A program made the position numbers and the translations under genes. Below, piece by piece: positions 7,338 to 19,600 of a DNA stretch of 23,815 bases. This DNA is from RGIG4140 sp045638265. GTDB taxonomy: Bacteria > Pseudomonadota > Alphaproteobacteria > CAAHEQ01 > UBA3637. Numbering within the stretch: the stretch's first letter is position 1; every line of letters starts with the position of its first letter. Under the pieces are notes generated by a model that saw nothing but the letters and a program-made list of their open reading frames with translations, ran no database searches and was not told the DNA's origin. The stretch lies in contig JAZUBA010000065.1 in assembly GCA_045638265.1 (NCBI GenBank), forward strand, positions 1-23,815, in the 5' to 3' direction.

Positions 7338-7605
7338 AATGCAATATAATATAGAATTCTTGCCCATTGGTTAGGGTTTCGGATGAGATAATCAAAAGCA
7401 GTTAAGCCAAACTTATCTTGTGAAACGGATTAGCACCTTGTTCAAGCAAGTATTCAATCGGGGCTGTATCACAACTCATTATACAACATAAATGCAGTAA
7501 AGTTGTCTGATTTTTATTAACAGGGGCATTGATGTCTGTGATTTCAGAAAGGATTTCTTTTAAATCCTCAATATCATCTACAAACTACTTATTCTTGGTC
7601 ATCAT
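7331..7605 (-). pseudogene. Broken ankyrin-repeat gene
   Basis: On the minus strand an ATG (7603-7605), preceded by an AAGGAA-like ribosome site, starts MMTKNK and meets TAG at codon 7 (7585-7587). The same frame continues as FVDDIEDLKEILSEITDI and then ankyrin text (NKNQTTLLHLCCIM, IEYLLEQGANP). Near 7428 one base is missing: beyond it the next frame gives DKFGLTAFDYLIRNPNQWA and ends at TAA (7331-7333). Two independent lesions in about 90 codons mark a pseudogene of a small ankyrin protein with roughly two repeats. The repeat pattern (TxLHxxC, LLxxGANP, DxxGLTAFDYL) is clear. It shares the family, though not obviously the sequence, of the other two ankyrin segments in the window. Confidence 0.75.
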
Positions 7606-7734
7606 TTTATCATTCCTTATATGAGTTTTCTGAACAATTTTCAAATAAAAACAATCACCAAAAGATATATCAAGCTGTTAGGTCAAATGAACTTGTCAAA
7701 AAATTCTTTTTGAATATTATAGATACTAAATTGT

Positions 7735-8157
7735 TTAATCGCGTATCAATTCTTGAAATTGAACATGTTTTTGAGCTGATAAATTAGCGCTTTGAATAGT
7801 TTGCGCTCCAACTTTTGTTTTTGATGTATGGTTAGGAAAATGGAGCCATGTACAACCTTGACCTCTGCTTTGACCTTTTGTGCTGATATATTCTTTCAAA
7901 TAGAAACGTTCCGTGTAGTCATTTGCTAAAGAAGAGATTAATTTGTCATCAGAAACTTTTTGGGATAAGTTATCATATTGAGACAATAATTCTCTTTTGC
8001 GATCTTCAGGGATAGAAGATGCTTTAAAGTACATTGAAGTTGTGGATATTACACCTCCAAGAATAGCCATACCACAAATGGCAAGCATGGCGCCGGTAGT
8101 TTTATCAATGTTTACGTTATCTTCAAAGTCAATAAAATCATCTTTCTTTTTTGTCAT
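7735..8157 (-). CDS. Single-span membrane protein of unknown function, 140 residues
   Basis: I do not recognise the family. The N-terminus is highly charged (KKKDDFIDFED), residues 21-43 form one transmembrane helix (AMLAICGMAILGGVISTTSM), and residues 50-140 are polar, starting with a helical stretch rich in Lys, Glu and Ser. Hydrophobicity and charge are compatible with an N-in membrane anchor carrying an outside domain. AAGGA lies seven bases before the ATG, and a consensus promoter sits 45 bp upstream, so expression is likely. The gene is transcribed leftwards, away from the Ham1-like remnant. I see only a weak A/T hairpin after the stop (7696-7713). The C-terminal 45 residues lack clear hydrophobic structure, so a truncated end is possible. 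Confidence 0.65.
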   Translation of the reverse strand: MTKKKDDFIDFEDNVNIDKTTGAMLAICGMAILGGVISTTSMYFKASSIPEDRKRELLSQYDNLSQKVSDDKLISSLANDYTERFYLKEYISTKGQSRGQGCTWLHFPNHTSKTKVGAQTIQSANLSAQKHVQFQELIRD

Positions 8158-8201
8158 GCAAAATCCTTCAAATTAAATTATTAAACGTTTTTGTGTTTAA
8201 C

Positions 8202-8230
8202 ATTATACTATAAAACCTTTAAAATGTCAA
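8202..8230 (-). promoter_or_regulatory. Consensus sigma70-type promoter
   Basis: Minus strand: TTGACA (8225-8230), exactly 17 bp, TATAAT (8202-8207); both hexamers match the consensus at every position. It gives a leader of about 38 nt to the ATG of the 140-residue membrane protein at 8157. Confidence 0.85.
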
Positions 8231-8340
8231 TAAAAATATTGACGAATAAAAAATTGATTAAAAAAAAGTATCTTACAAATAAGAAAACATGTTGTTTTTT
8301 GTTAAAAAAGAATAAACTTGGCATAAATACAGGAGGTGTT

Positions 8341-8651
8341 ATGTCAAAGGAAATTATTATTCTTACATCCAACAAAGGCAATATAAATAGCTTAAAAGTT
8401 GCTTTAAAGGAAACTGATTATGAGGTAAGACCTCTTAATCTCGATATTATAGAGCCACAATATGATACTATAAAGGAAGTTGCTGAATATAAAGCAAAAG
8501 AAGCATTTAAATATTTACAAAAGCCATTGGTCATTAATGATGGTGGATTAGTGATTCCTATTTAAATGGATTTCCCGGGGTATACACAAAATATGTTTCC
8601 AGTACATTATCTCCGGAAGATTACCTTTTTACATTTTATGCTACTTGCCCT
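8341..8651 (+). pseudogene. Ham1/RdgB-like nucleotide pyrophosphatase, frameshifted and truncated
   Basis: The ATG at 8341 follows an ideal ribosome site (AGGAGG, 8331-8336). The product begins like the Ham1/RdgB (ITPase) family that cleaves non-canonical purine NTPs such as dITP and XTP: IIILTSNKGN near the N-terminus (nucleotide-binding TSNxxK), then EPQYDTIKEVAEYKAKEAF and PLVINDGGLVIP, the segment holding the catalytic Asp region. At codon 75 the frame hits TAA (8563-8565). One base is missing, because the next frame continues as LNGFPGVYTKYVSSTLSPED and on to about 8651. The family is about 190-200 residues, so the last half is also gone, cut where the 3' end of the transporter gene begins. 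The strong ribosome site suggests recent loss. Confidence 0.75.
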
Positions 8652-10419
8652 AAAAAGGTACCGCAATTATATCAAAATGAAATCTTGCATCTGATTCACG
8701 ATATTCATTTTTGTTCATTAAAGGAAATCCGACATAAAATCGTGCCGAAATATATTTACTTAAAGCAAACCTTAAACCAACACCTGTACTCAACAAAAAG
8801 TTTTCTTTATCAGTTGGTCTGTCATGATGAAAAACAGCTCCATGATCAACAAAAGTAGCAAATTTTATTGAATCTTTTAAACGAAATCTTTTGTTTTCAT
8901 TGCCAATACATTTTATTGTTTTAGGAAGAAAAGGTATAGGGAACAACATTTCAAGACTAGAATAATATCCACTTGGTCCCATAAGCAAACCTTCAGAATA
9001 TCCTCTTACACTTGAAATTCCACCGATTTGATATTGTTCAAGATATGCCATGTTATCAGGAGAATACTGTCCACCTGCTTTAAAGGTCCCGACAATGTTT
9101 GAAGGCATATAATGTATATAATATAAATCTGCATTTATTTTGGTAAAATGTTGATTATCATCTTTTATATGATCTTTGATAATTCCGTGACTCAGATATG
9201 ATGAAGCATATAGAACACTTTTATTAAAGTTGTAATTACCACCAAGTCCAATCGCAACAGAACGACCTTTATATTTTGAATATGTAATATCCGAAATGTT
9301 TGCATGTGAACTTTTGGCATTAACGGATGTGTTTAAATTTAACTTTCCTTTGGCCGTATCAATAATCGGATGCGTTAAATATCCGCTTATTGTTTTTGTC
9401 TTTGCCGTTAAATCAAAATCTGCCTTATCGTCTAAACTGATTTCACTTTTACCATACATATATGAAACGCCTATTCTTGTCCCGCTACGATTAATGGGTA
9501 TACTGTAATCAATATAAGGATTAAAAGATGAACGAGCTATATTGAACGCTATTGATAACCTATCTTGAAACCCAATCAACGAATCAGAAGACGCAACTAA
9601 ACCGCCTCTATGTTCTCCGGTTGTATCTCGTCCAAAGTTATCAAATGAGGCAGATAAGTGATATGGAAAACTTTCTTCAGCAACCATTTTAACATCTGTT
9701 GTTCCATATTTTTCTCCGGGTTTTAATTCTGCGCGCATTTTAACCGAGCGTGCGTTCCGATTAAAAGTGTTCAAATCTTTTTGTAGTGTATTAAGATTAA
9801 ACAAATCGCCATCTTTATTTGTTAATTGTGAACGTAAAAACCAAGTATGATTGTATTTGTTGCCACTTATTTCTAATTTTCCAATATGAGCTTCCATTAG
9901 TTCTATTTTTAAGATGCCATCATTTAAACTGCCATCTGTAATAAATGCACGTGCGGTAATAATTCCTTTCTTGATATATTGAGCATTGATCAGATTTATC
10001 ATATTATTAATATCTTCTGCTGTAGCATCTTTATTTTGAAGTAATGATTCAAACTTTTTTATTTCCGTATCTGAAAAAACTTCTGATTTTGAAATTTGAA
10101 CACGTGAAATGTGAACAACGATATCATCTTTCAGCGTTCTTGGAGGTAATTTTATTTCTTCATCATTAGATGTCTTTTCTTTTGTTTCCATCTTTTCTTC
10201 AACGGATTGCACATTTTGCATATTTCTTAAATTGTAAACATTTCTTGCTTTTCCAATGTCTGTCATACTGTTAACAGATTCGTTAGGCATTAAAAGATTT
10301 TGATTAATTTGTGTTGGCTGATTTTGTTCTGTTTCTTCGGCAAATGCTTGTTGATAAACCATGTTAGTCAACATTAAAAGACTAACAATTGTTATACTTT
10401 TTTTTATGTTTGTAATCAT
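8650..10419 (-). CDS. TpsB/FhaC-family two-partner secretion transporter, 589 residues
   Basis: Outer-membrane pore that exports the partner TpsA. Residues 1-27 are a signal peptide ending QQAFA. A linker (28-95) precedes two POTRA domains that bind the TpsA TPS domain in the periplasm: about 100-178 (with YIKKGIITARAFI, typical of POTRA_2) and 179-248. Residues about 252-589 form the beta-barrel. The VRGY motif of the conserved loop 6 is at 471-474 (GGISSVRGYSEG), FVDHGAV lies at about 523-529, and the chain ends in VPF with the expected terminal Phe. The length is normal for FhaC/ShlB/HecB proteins. The ATG at 10419 has AAGGG upstream and a promoter 37 bp away. The gene diverges from the giant adhesin gene; most TPS pairs instead run in one direction. 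Its 3' end abuts the Ham1-like remnant. Confidence 0.93.
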   Translation of the reverse strand: MITNIKKSITIVSLLMLTNMVYQQAFAEETEQNQPTQINQNLLMPNESVNSMTDIGKARNVYNLRNMQNVQSVEEKMETKEKTSNDEEIKLPPRTLKDDIVVHISRVQISKSEVFSDTEIKKFESLLQNKDATAEDINNMINLINAQYIKKGIITARAFITDGSLNDGILKIELMEAHIGKLEISGNKYNHTWFLRSQLTNKDGDLFNLNTLQKDLNTFNRNARSVKMRAELKPGEKYGTTDVKMVAEESFPYHLSASFDNFGRDTTGEHRGGLVASSDSLIGFQDRLSIAFNIARSSFNPYIDYSIPINRSGTRIGVSYMYGKSEISLDDKADFDLTAKTKTISGYLTHPIIDTAKGKLNLNTSVNAKSSHANISDITYSKYKGRSVAIGLGGNYNFNKSVLYASSYLSHGIIKDHIKDDNQHFTKINADLYYIHYMPSNIVGTFKAGGQYSPDNMAYLEQYQIGGISSVRGYSEGLLMGPSGYYSSLEMLFPIPFLPKTIKCIGNENKRFRLKDSIKFATFVDHGAVFHHDRPTDKENFLLSTGVGLRFALSKYISARFYVGFPLMNKNEYRESDARFHFDIIAVPF

Positions 10420-10455
10420 AACGTGATTTTCCCTTCAAATACGATTATTCATATG

Positions 10456-10484
10456 ATTGTATTTTAAAAACCTGTTCAATGCAA
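10456..10484 (-). promoter_or_regulatory. Promoter of the TpsB gene
   Basis: Minus strand: TTGCAT (10479-10484), 17-bp spacer, TACAAT (10456-10461), giving a leader of about 30 nt to the ATG at 10419 with AAGGG (10431-10435) as ribosome site. Confidence 0.6.
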
Positions 10485-10551
10485 GTTTTTTTTATCTTGA
10501 CAATAACAAAGAATTTTATCTGTTAAAGCATCATATTTTCTTAAAAAAAAC

Positions 10552-10580
10552 TTGATTAATTATTAGTGTTTTGCTATTGT
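10552..10580 (+). promoter_or_regulatory. Promoter of the TpsA adhesin gene
   Basis: TTGATT (10552-10557), 17-bp spacer, TATTGT (10575-10580). Transcription would begin near 10587; AGGG (10611-10614) lies six bases before the ATG at 10621. The hexamers are weaker than those of the neighbouring genes. The 67 bp between the two facing promoters could hold a shared operator, but I see no clear inverted repeat. Confidence 0.5.
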
Positions 10581-10620
10581 TTATGAATAACACAGTAGGT
10601 ATTAATAATTAGGGTTAAAT

Positions 10621-13600
10621 ATGAGATATTCACGCACCGCAATTACTCAATTAAGTAAATGGTATAAACAAATTTTAATCAATTGTGCAATTTTTAACGC
10701 CACTGTTTTGATGACTTTTACATCTGCTCCTGTGGTTGTAAATGCTTCAGAAATTAATCAAAATGGTGTTCCGTATCAAACAGAAACTACAATTCAACAA
10801 AATAATAATATTTTTAACATCAGTACAACAACAACTAATGGTAAAGGTGATATCGGGGTAAACACTTTTGGTAAATTTAATGTCAGTCAAGGAGATACTG
10901 TAAATCTGAACTTGATTAATGCTCAAAATAAATTGGTAAACTTGGTTTTTGATAACTCTGCCTCACAAATTGATGGTATTGTAAATTCATATAAAAATGG
11001 TGAGATTGGCGGTAACGTCTTGTTTGCCAATCCGAATGGATTTGTTGTTGGAAAAACAGGCGTATTCAATGTCGGTTCATTAACACTTATCACACCCACA
11101 CGAAGTTTTATGGAAGATTTGTTGAGTGGAAGTTCTTTGAAACCGGTTGTCGTTGAAGACACATTAAACAGTTTGGTTACATTTAAGTTAGAAGGTTCTG
11201 ATTATTTATTGCTTGGCGGAGGCGTAAATGCGGCCGTTAAATTAAATCCTTCGGAAATTAAAATACAAGGTACAATTAATTCGGGATCTGGTATTGATGT
11301 TATTAACGGTGGTAATGAAATAAACGTTGAAAAAGGTGCTCAATTAAATGCAAATATGGATTTTTCAACAAAAGCAGGTAAAGTTACGGCAAAACCTAAA
11401 ACTTCAGTTAATCCAAGCGGTGTTCAGAAAACAGGCAAGGACTTAAAATACAAACTCTCGATGGATGGTGGAAATGGTATTTCCATTGTTTCTCAAAACC
11501 AAAAGACAGATGGCGATTATTTAAGTGCCATTGTTAATTTGGACGGTAAAGTTAACGCAAACGGTTCTGATGTTGTGGTTCAAACGGAAATATACAATTC
11601 GGGGATTAAAAGTGCTCAAGAATATGATAAAGAAACCAAACACGATGTTGCTGTTTCGGGTATTAATGTAAAATCAAATGCTGATATTGAAGCTCGTGAT
11701 GTGGCATTAAATGCACGTGCAGATGTAACATCTATTAATTCGGATCTTTTGTCGTACGGCAGTAATGAATATCTTGATTGGCTTGGACCTAATGCAGCCA
11801 ATTTTATTGTTTCAAATTTTTTCCACATGGCGGATATAAAATCTTCCGTTGATATTCAAGCTGGAGCCAAAATAACGGCGGAAGGGACATTGAGCTCGCA
11901 AGCGACTACAAATTTTGTAGCTTCTTCAAACTCCATATTTGAAAATTTGGCTTTTAATTATACAGATGTTGATATTGTAACGGAATCAATTCTGCATTCA
12001 GGAGCTCAGGTAAAGGCAGACAATGTAAATGTTACAGCTTCAACCAATATGCAATTAACATCCCAAACGCTATCAACAAACATTGCTGAAAAAATTGCTG
12101 ATGCTGTTGACAAATCATTTGGTCATGGAGGTGCTTATTCATTCAATGTTTCACTGCTTGATTTAACAAACAGAGCCGTTGTTGAAAAAGGTGTCAATCT
12201 TGATGTCAATAACAATATGACTGTTGATGCTGAAATGTACAGAACATATTCAAACACAACCAAAAACGGAATGATTCCTGTTGTTGACACAAACTATGGA
12301 ACGTCAGGTATGGCAGCCTCTTTGTCAATTGGTAACATCACAAATGAAGCTATTATGGATAGCAGTGTTAATCTTTCCGGTACTCTTGATGTGCAAGCAA
12401 ATTATATTGGGGCAACAAACCAATTAATTTTTGCAACTGTTACGCAATTAGGTGAAAGTAGTCAAACTGGTGCGGCTGGTAAGATTTTTATGTTTGTAAA
12501 AGATTACTTTAAAGGTGGCAGTGATATATCTTATACCCGAGCAAATGGCGTTTTTGATAAGCTGAAAGTTGCCGGGGCGATTGGTATAGCTATTGATAAT
12601 GTGGATAACAACGCCAGAATTGGAGATGCAACTGATTTAAACAAACCCACTATCAAAGCTGGTAATATAAATCTTCAAGCATCCCTTTTGGATAATAAAA
12701 GCAATCTTTATGCAAGTTCATTATCTTCAAATGGTGAAACATCTATAGCGGGCGCCGTTGCCGTTAACATTAAAAATCTTAATTCAACTGCTGATGCGTA
12801 TGGTGATTTTACAATTAAAGGTAATAAAAATGCTACCGAAGGATTTGTTATTAAATCAGACACAACAGTTAAACACGGATTAAGCTATATTGATTGGATC
12901 CCAGATGCAAAATTATGGTTTAACAATTTGTTTTCTTCAAATAGTGAGAAAAAAGACACTTCAGATGTGGAAAATATCAACTCTGCAGATGCAAGAGATT
13001 ATATTAGTGCAACAACAAAAGCTGAAGATATTCAAAATAAAATTAATGGTGCAGGTAATTTGAATATACTTCAAGCTGTTGATTTTAACGTTGCAGGTGG
13101 TGCTCAATTTTTCAATACATTTGCATCTACATCAGCAAGTGCCGAAACAAAAGATACCCAAACGAGTGCCTATAGCGGAGCTTTTACCGTTGCTGTTAAT
13201 AACACCTTATCAAATGCAATGCTTCATGATAATTCAAGTGTGTTATTTCAATCGCCTTATAATACGCAAAATAATTCATTGAAAATTGATGCTTATACAA
13301 ATAATCAGCAATGGGCCGGTGCTGCAATGATGGGGGTTTTAAACGCAGGTCTTGGTGGTGCAGCTGCGCGTGATGGAGATTCAGCCGGTGGGGCAATTTC
13401 TTTCCAATGGGCTGAACCGATCACAACGGCCAAAATTGGAAAAAATGTCACCATTTTGCAATCTGACACTCAAAAAGCTGGTGATATTACAGTCAATGCC
13501 CATGATTTATCTGACAACATTAACGTATCAGTAGCCAACGGTTCAGCAGATGAATCAGGGTTATCAGGTGCCGTTTCAATTTCTGCCATAGATTCAGGTC

Positions 13601-16600
13601 TTGTGGAAGCCTCTATCGGTGCATCAAACCAACAAAAAGCCATTAATGCCTCAAATGTAAATGTCAATGCTCAAAAAGATTTAACACATATTAATGCTAA
13701 TGTTGCCTTTTCTTCTGCTGAGGATGCAAAAGGTATTGGGCTTGCACTTAATTATGCTGATGACCAAGTTATATCATCTATTGCAGGTAACATTAATGCA
13801 TTGAATAACGTTAATTTAAATGCAGGTTATGAAAAATTATTCATTAACAGTGCAATAAACATGGGTTATGCCAAAACAGGAACCGACACCCCTAAATACG
13901 GCAATTTGTCCGATGAACAACATCAAGCAAATCTTGATAAAGTTAATAAATTTTTAGAAAAATCTGAAAAATTAAAGAGTAAAGGTTATTCTTTCCTATC
14001 TTTGTGGAATTTAAGAAACGCAAATGAAGCATTGCAAAATTCAGGATATGATTTTACTCGAGCCATTAATACAGATAAAGCAACAGCGGCCAAAGCAGGT
14101 ATTGTTTCGGCAAGTATGTCAAATACTTTAACCAAAGCATTTATTGCGGATGGGGCAAATGTATCGGCCGGAAAAGATGTAACTGTTTCAGCAAATTCTG
14201 AAGATGTGTTTATCAATGGCGCTCTTGCGATGGCTGTGCACGGCAAATCCGGTTTCGGTGGCGGTCTTGTTGTTCAATCCACGGAAAATGAGGTTGAAGC
14301 AACTATCGGAAATGCTGTTGTTGATGCATTAGAAGATGTTCGTGTTAATGCACAAGAAGATTTAAAATTATTTACAGGAGCCATGGGAACTGCTCAAGGA
14401 AGTGATAAAGCCACTGCCGGAAATATTTCTATTGATGTTCAACAAAACAAAATAACAGCAGCCATTAAAGATGGAGCAAAAATTAATACAAAGACAGACG
14501 TCAAAGAACAAAGTGTTCAAGTGCAAGCAAAACTTAAAAATGATGTTATCAAAGGTATTGGCACTCTCTCTTTTCAAACAAGTGGAAACAATGCAGGAAA
14601 TAAATCAATAGGCGCAACTTTAGATGGTGATATGGCATTCAACGAAGTTAACGCCTATATCAAAGATTCTGATGTGAATGCTGGAAAAATCTTAGATGTG
14701 ACAGCTCAAAGTGATATTGATCTCATAACGGTTGACGCTGCCGGTTCTGCATCGTTTAAAGACTCTGCTTTTGCCGGAACATTAGCTGTTTTTGCCACAG
14801 CAAATACTGAAAATGCTTATATTGAAAATTCAAACATCAATAAAACAATCGGCCGAACAAATAAAGGAGCTGATACATCTGTTTCAGCCATCAGCACTTT
14901 TGATGATTTAGCTGTTGTCGGCACTGTTGCTTATGGTTCTAAATCAAGTGCTGATGCTTCAATCAGAGTTGATGGTATTGCTGACAATGTAAATTCATAT
15001 ATTAAAAACTCATCTATTGATACAAACGGAGATATTAACCTTTATAACAAATCAGAATTTGATGCTTTAACAGTCAGTGCTGCCGGCACTGTTTCGCAAG
15101 GAAATGTGGGGGCTTCCGGTTCTGTTTCAGTACTGATTGATAATGCGACTCAAAATAATTATGTTGAAAACTCTGAAATTATCACAAATCGTTTAGATTT
15201 AAATTCTGATGCTATATTTAATACGTTAGGAATTACCGGTGCTTTAACGGCAAGTACTTCCGGTATTGCTTTGGGTGGTTCGGTATATGTTGCTTCAATT
15301 GATAACGATATTAATACATATATTAAAAATTCATCTATTTTATCTCAAAATGACATTTCATTATCATCTGATTATGATTCAGATGTTTTAAACATTTCCT
15401 TCGGTGGTGTCGGAGGAAAAGGTTTGGCTTTATCCGGTTCTGTAAATACAGTTTTCAATGGTTCTAAAATAAACACATACATCAAATCGGAAAACGGAAA
15501 GAAAAACGATGTAAAATCTCAAGAAGGAAAAATTTCCGTTCAAAGTAAAAATACCGTTAATATTAAAACCATTAACAGTGCGATTACTGCTTCTATAGGT
15601 GCCGGAGCCGGTGGTGCTTCTATTAATTCAATCGTTGATAATAATGATATTTATGCCACAATTGAGGGTGTAAATATAAAAGCACAAAAAGATGTAGATG
15701 TAAGTGCCGTTTCGAATGAAAATATTATGTCTATCGCTGTCGGTGGATCCGGTGGAACAGGCATTTCTGCTTCAGGCTCTGTAAATACAATCGTTTTAGA
15801 TACAGATGTTGATGCTCATATCAAAGATAGTGAAATTGAATCAAGTGAAGAAAATGTCATTGTTAATGCCGAAGGGATTACAGATATTACAGGTGGCACC
15901 GGTAATATAAATGTTTCAACAGGAGCAATGGCTTTGGGTGGTACAGTTGTTATCGGGGTAATAAATAATGCCGTTTCTGCACAAATTGAAGATTCAAAAG
16001 TAAAAGCCAAAAATAATGTTGTTGTTTCCGCAACAGAAATTGAGAATATTGGAAGTAAAGATAAACCATTTACAACTGCGGCAGGTGGTTATGCTTATGG
16101 ATTAAACGGTGAAGGAGTTGTTGATACAATCATTTTAAACGGTTCAGCCAATGCTTCCGTTTCGGGCACAAAAACAATAGAAAACAATATTTATGGTATA
16201 GATGCTGATAATGATGTTTCTATTTCAGCAACTGGTTCTAATACTATCTATACAATTATGGGTAGTGGCGGTATCAGTAGTGCTGTTGGGGTAGGTGCAA
16301 CAGTCAATACAATTGTGATTGATAAAGAAACAACTGCGACAGCCGAAAATACAAAAATTAATGCGAATAATATTGACACAACAGCCTCAGAAAAAGATGA
16401 TTTCTTTACTACTGCAGTTGCCGCAGGAGGTGCCGGTGTAGGTGGAGGAACCGGCATTGTAAATACACATGTAATTACATCTGATGTTAAATCCGGTATT
16501 AAAAATTCGGTAGTCTTTGCAAAAAACAACCTTGCAAGCAATGCAAGTGCTATTGCCGATATGCAAACAATAACCGGTTCACTCACAGTCGGTGGAACAG

Positions 16601-19600
16601 GTGGTTTAGGGCTTTCATTTGTAAATAATACAACCAGTTATAATTTAGATTCTTATGTTGAAAATGTTGATGCAATATTTAATAATTTAGATATTAATGC
16701 ACTGGCTGATAATACATATAAGACATCTACTATTTCCGGAGGTGGAGCCGGCACAGGTATTGTTCTTGGGGTGGAAAATGTAAATGCTGTCAATAATAGT
16801 GTTAAAGCTCATGCAACAGGACGTTTAGAAGGTGAAAATGCTAATATTCAAGCAAAAGACAATATATTATTCACGGATTCATACTCTGGTTCTTTAGGTA
16901 TCAGTGGTCTTGCAGGTGCTGGAGGAACTGTTGAATTTAACTCCGTCACCAGCACTGTTCAAGCATATCTGGGCGGGGAAAATATTTCTGTTAATGATAT
17001 TAATATAAAAGCTGAAGGTGAACAGTATTTTGATGATGTCACCGCCATAGGATTTGAAGGTAGTGGAGCAGTTTCTTTTATAGGTACAGGACTTACTCAT
17101 TTAATTGATACAACTGTTAAAGCTTATGTAGAAGATGATACTAAAATTAGCAAACTTAAAACAACAAATGATGGTATCAAAGAAAATGCAATTGATAATT
17201 TAACAGTTGATGCAAAAAACTCAACAACGATAACCGAAAATATCGGTGCTATTTCTATAGCTGGAAAATTTGCTGTTGGTCCATCAGTAGCTGTTAATAA
17301 AATATCTAATCATGTTGAAGCCTATACAGGGGATAATGTTCAGGTAAATGCTAAAAATGTTGAAATAAGTGCAAAATCTGAAAATGCTATTGGATCAGAA
17401 GATAATAGAGCAATGGTTTTCTCCGGATCGGTGGGTGGTTATGTAGGTGCTGCTGGTTCCATACTTTATACCGATATCAAAGATACCGTTATGGCGTTTG
17501 TTGGACAAGACAATGCCATTAAACTTGCAGATGCGGGAAATTTAAATGTTTCAGCAACAAATACAACTCAAATCAACGAACTTCTCGGCGCTGCCGAATT
17601 AGGCATTGGTGCAGTGGGGGCAACTGTCGGATGGAATGAAATAGATAATACCGTTTTGTCATATATTGGTTCGAATACCGATATAAAGGGCAACAACGCT
17701 GATGTTATGGTTCAAGCACAAAGCAATGAAATAATAGACGCTTTTGGTTTTGTAGCAAGTGGCGGTGGTGTAGCACTCTCCGGTGGGGTTCTCTATTCTT
17801 CTGTTGGTAAAAAGGTTGATAATGCCTTATATGCTGATATGCAGCCCGATGATAAAACTTTGTTTATTTCAGCTCAATCTCAAGCAGAAGAAACACTCAA
17901 AACGGCAAATACAAAAATAGAAAAGGCAGACAGTGTATATCGTAATGCTTATAATAATGCCATTACAAAAGCAAAAGAAAAAGTCGGTAACAACGCTGAT
18001 TCCCGTATTAATAATTTGACGAGCATAACAGATAGCTTATTTGAAAAGTCGGAAATAAATACAACTCATTCTATGGCAACAAATAGAATAGGAACAACAT
18101 CATCATTTATTGATGCCAAAGCAGACCTTTTGGTGAAAGATTTAAAAATATCTGCACAAAACTTAAATAGTGTAAATCTTGAAATAGGTGGTGGAGGTAT
18201 TGGAGCTGTTGCCGTTGGCGTATCAGCTGCTCTATCTGATAACAATACAACCGTAAACGCTTTCTTGTCAAATGATACCACTATTCATTCTGAAAATTTT
18301 GAATTAAATGCATCTTCTTATGATATTCAAAATATCTATACTCTTGCTGCTGCCGGTGGAGTTGTAAATGGAGACGGTAGTGTTACAAAATCTCATTCTA
18401 ATAACACAACAAATACATATATTTTGCAAAATGCACAAATTATCACAAATGATGATATAGACATTAAGGCAGATTCAAAGTCAGAAATTAAAGCAGAATC
18501 TGATACGACAAGTGTTGCCGGTGTAGATGTTGGTGTGTCAAAAGCACATGCTGTAATTGGTGGTTCTACAAAGGTTAATTTAGCAGATAATGTTACATTG
18601 AATTCACAAAACGGTAATGCACAAATTCAAGCACTAACAGATGAAAAAGTTGTTGCTGTGTCATGGGCTACCGGTTATGGTGGTGTTTCTGGCAGTGGTG
18701 GAGAATCTGTTGCCAAAACAAACAAAGTATCAGGTATAGAGATTAAAGATGGTTTTGAAACAAACATTCATGGAGATTTTGTTTTATCATCGGTTGCAAA
18801 CAATGATGCATTTTCTCAATCTGACGGTCGTGCCTATGGGGGTATCAGTATTGGTGGAACAAGTACACTCTCTGAGGTTAATCAATCTTCCGGTATCAGA
18901 ATTGATGATAGTGTTTCAGAAAAAAATATAATAGCCGCTAATGTTTTAATTACCTCAAAAGTTACAAATAAGGCAGATGCTGAAACTTTTGCCGGTGCCG
19001 GTTCTGTTGGAGGTGGTTCAGGTTCAGGAGCAACAAGCAACATTGTTTCAAATAATGATGTTTATGTTGGTAAAAATCATAATGTATTGGCACAAGGCGG
19101 ATATGCTTTGACAGCTGATACAACCAACACATATCAAGGTTTTAACAAATCCGACTCATTTGGTGTTGTCGCAGTTACCATTCCTACCATTAGAAACAAT
19201 GTAAATTCAAAAGTATCTGTTGTTTCAGAAGCTGATATTATCGCAAATGCAGGAATCGTATTAAAATCTTCAAATGAAATTTTAAAAGAAGCCGTACCAA
19301 AATATGATTTATATGGTGGTGCTGGCGGATTAGTTGACGGATCGGGTGGATCTATCAAAGATAAATTACTGATGACTACAACAACAACTTTTGGCGGAAA
19401 CAAAGCATACGAAAATGCCAAATATGGTAAAGGTGGTATTGATATCAGTGCCTATAATATCATAAATGTAAATGAAAAAGCAAATTTGTATTCTGTCGGT
19501 GCTATTCCGGGAGCTGATACTGATGCGATTGTTGAAGCAGAAACACACGCCGGTGTTAACGTTTTAAACAAAGATATTATAACAAAAGATAACCATATAA

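Noticed and set aside
7696..7713. Terminator after the 140-residue gene
   Set aside because: The hairpin TCAAAAA/TTTTTGA is A/T only, without G+C core or clear T tract after it, so it is too weak to call.
8191..8340. Upstream extension of the Ham1-like frame to an ATG at 8191
   Set aside because: The added 50 codons are Lys/Leu-rich low-complexity text overlapping the opposing promoter, while ATG 8341 has a perfect AGGAGG and matches the family N-terminus.
10497..10525. TTGACA at 10497 as an alternative TpsA promoter
   Set aside because: No acceptable -10 hexamer follows at 15-19 bp; the TTGATT/TATTGT pair at 10552-10580 fits better.
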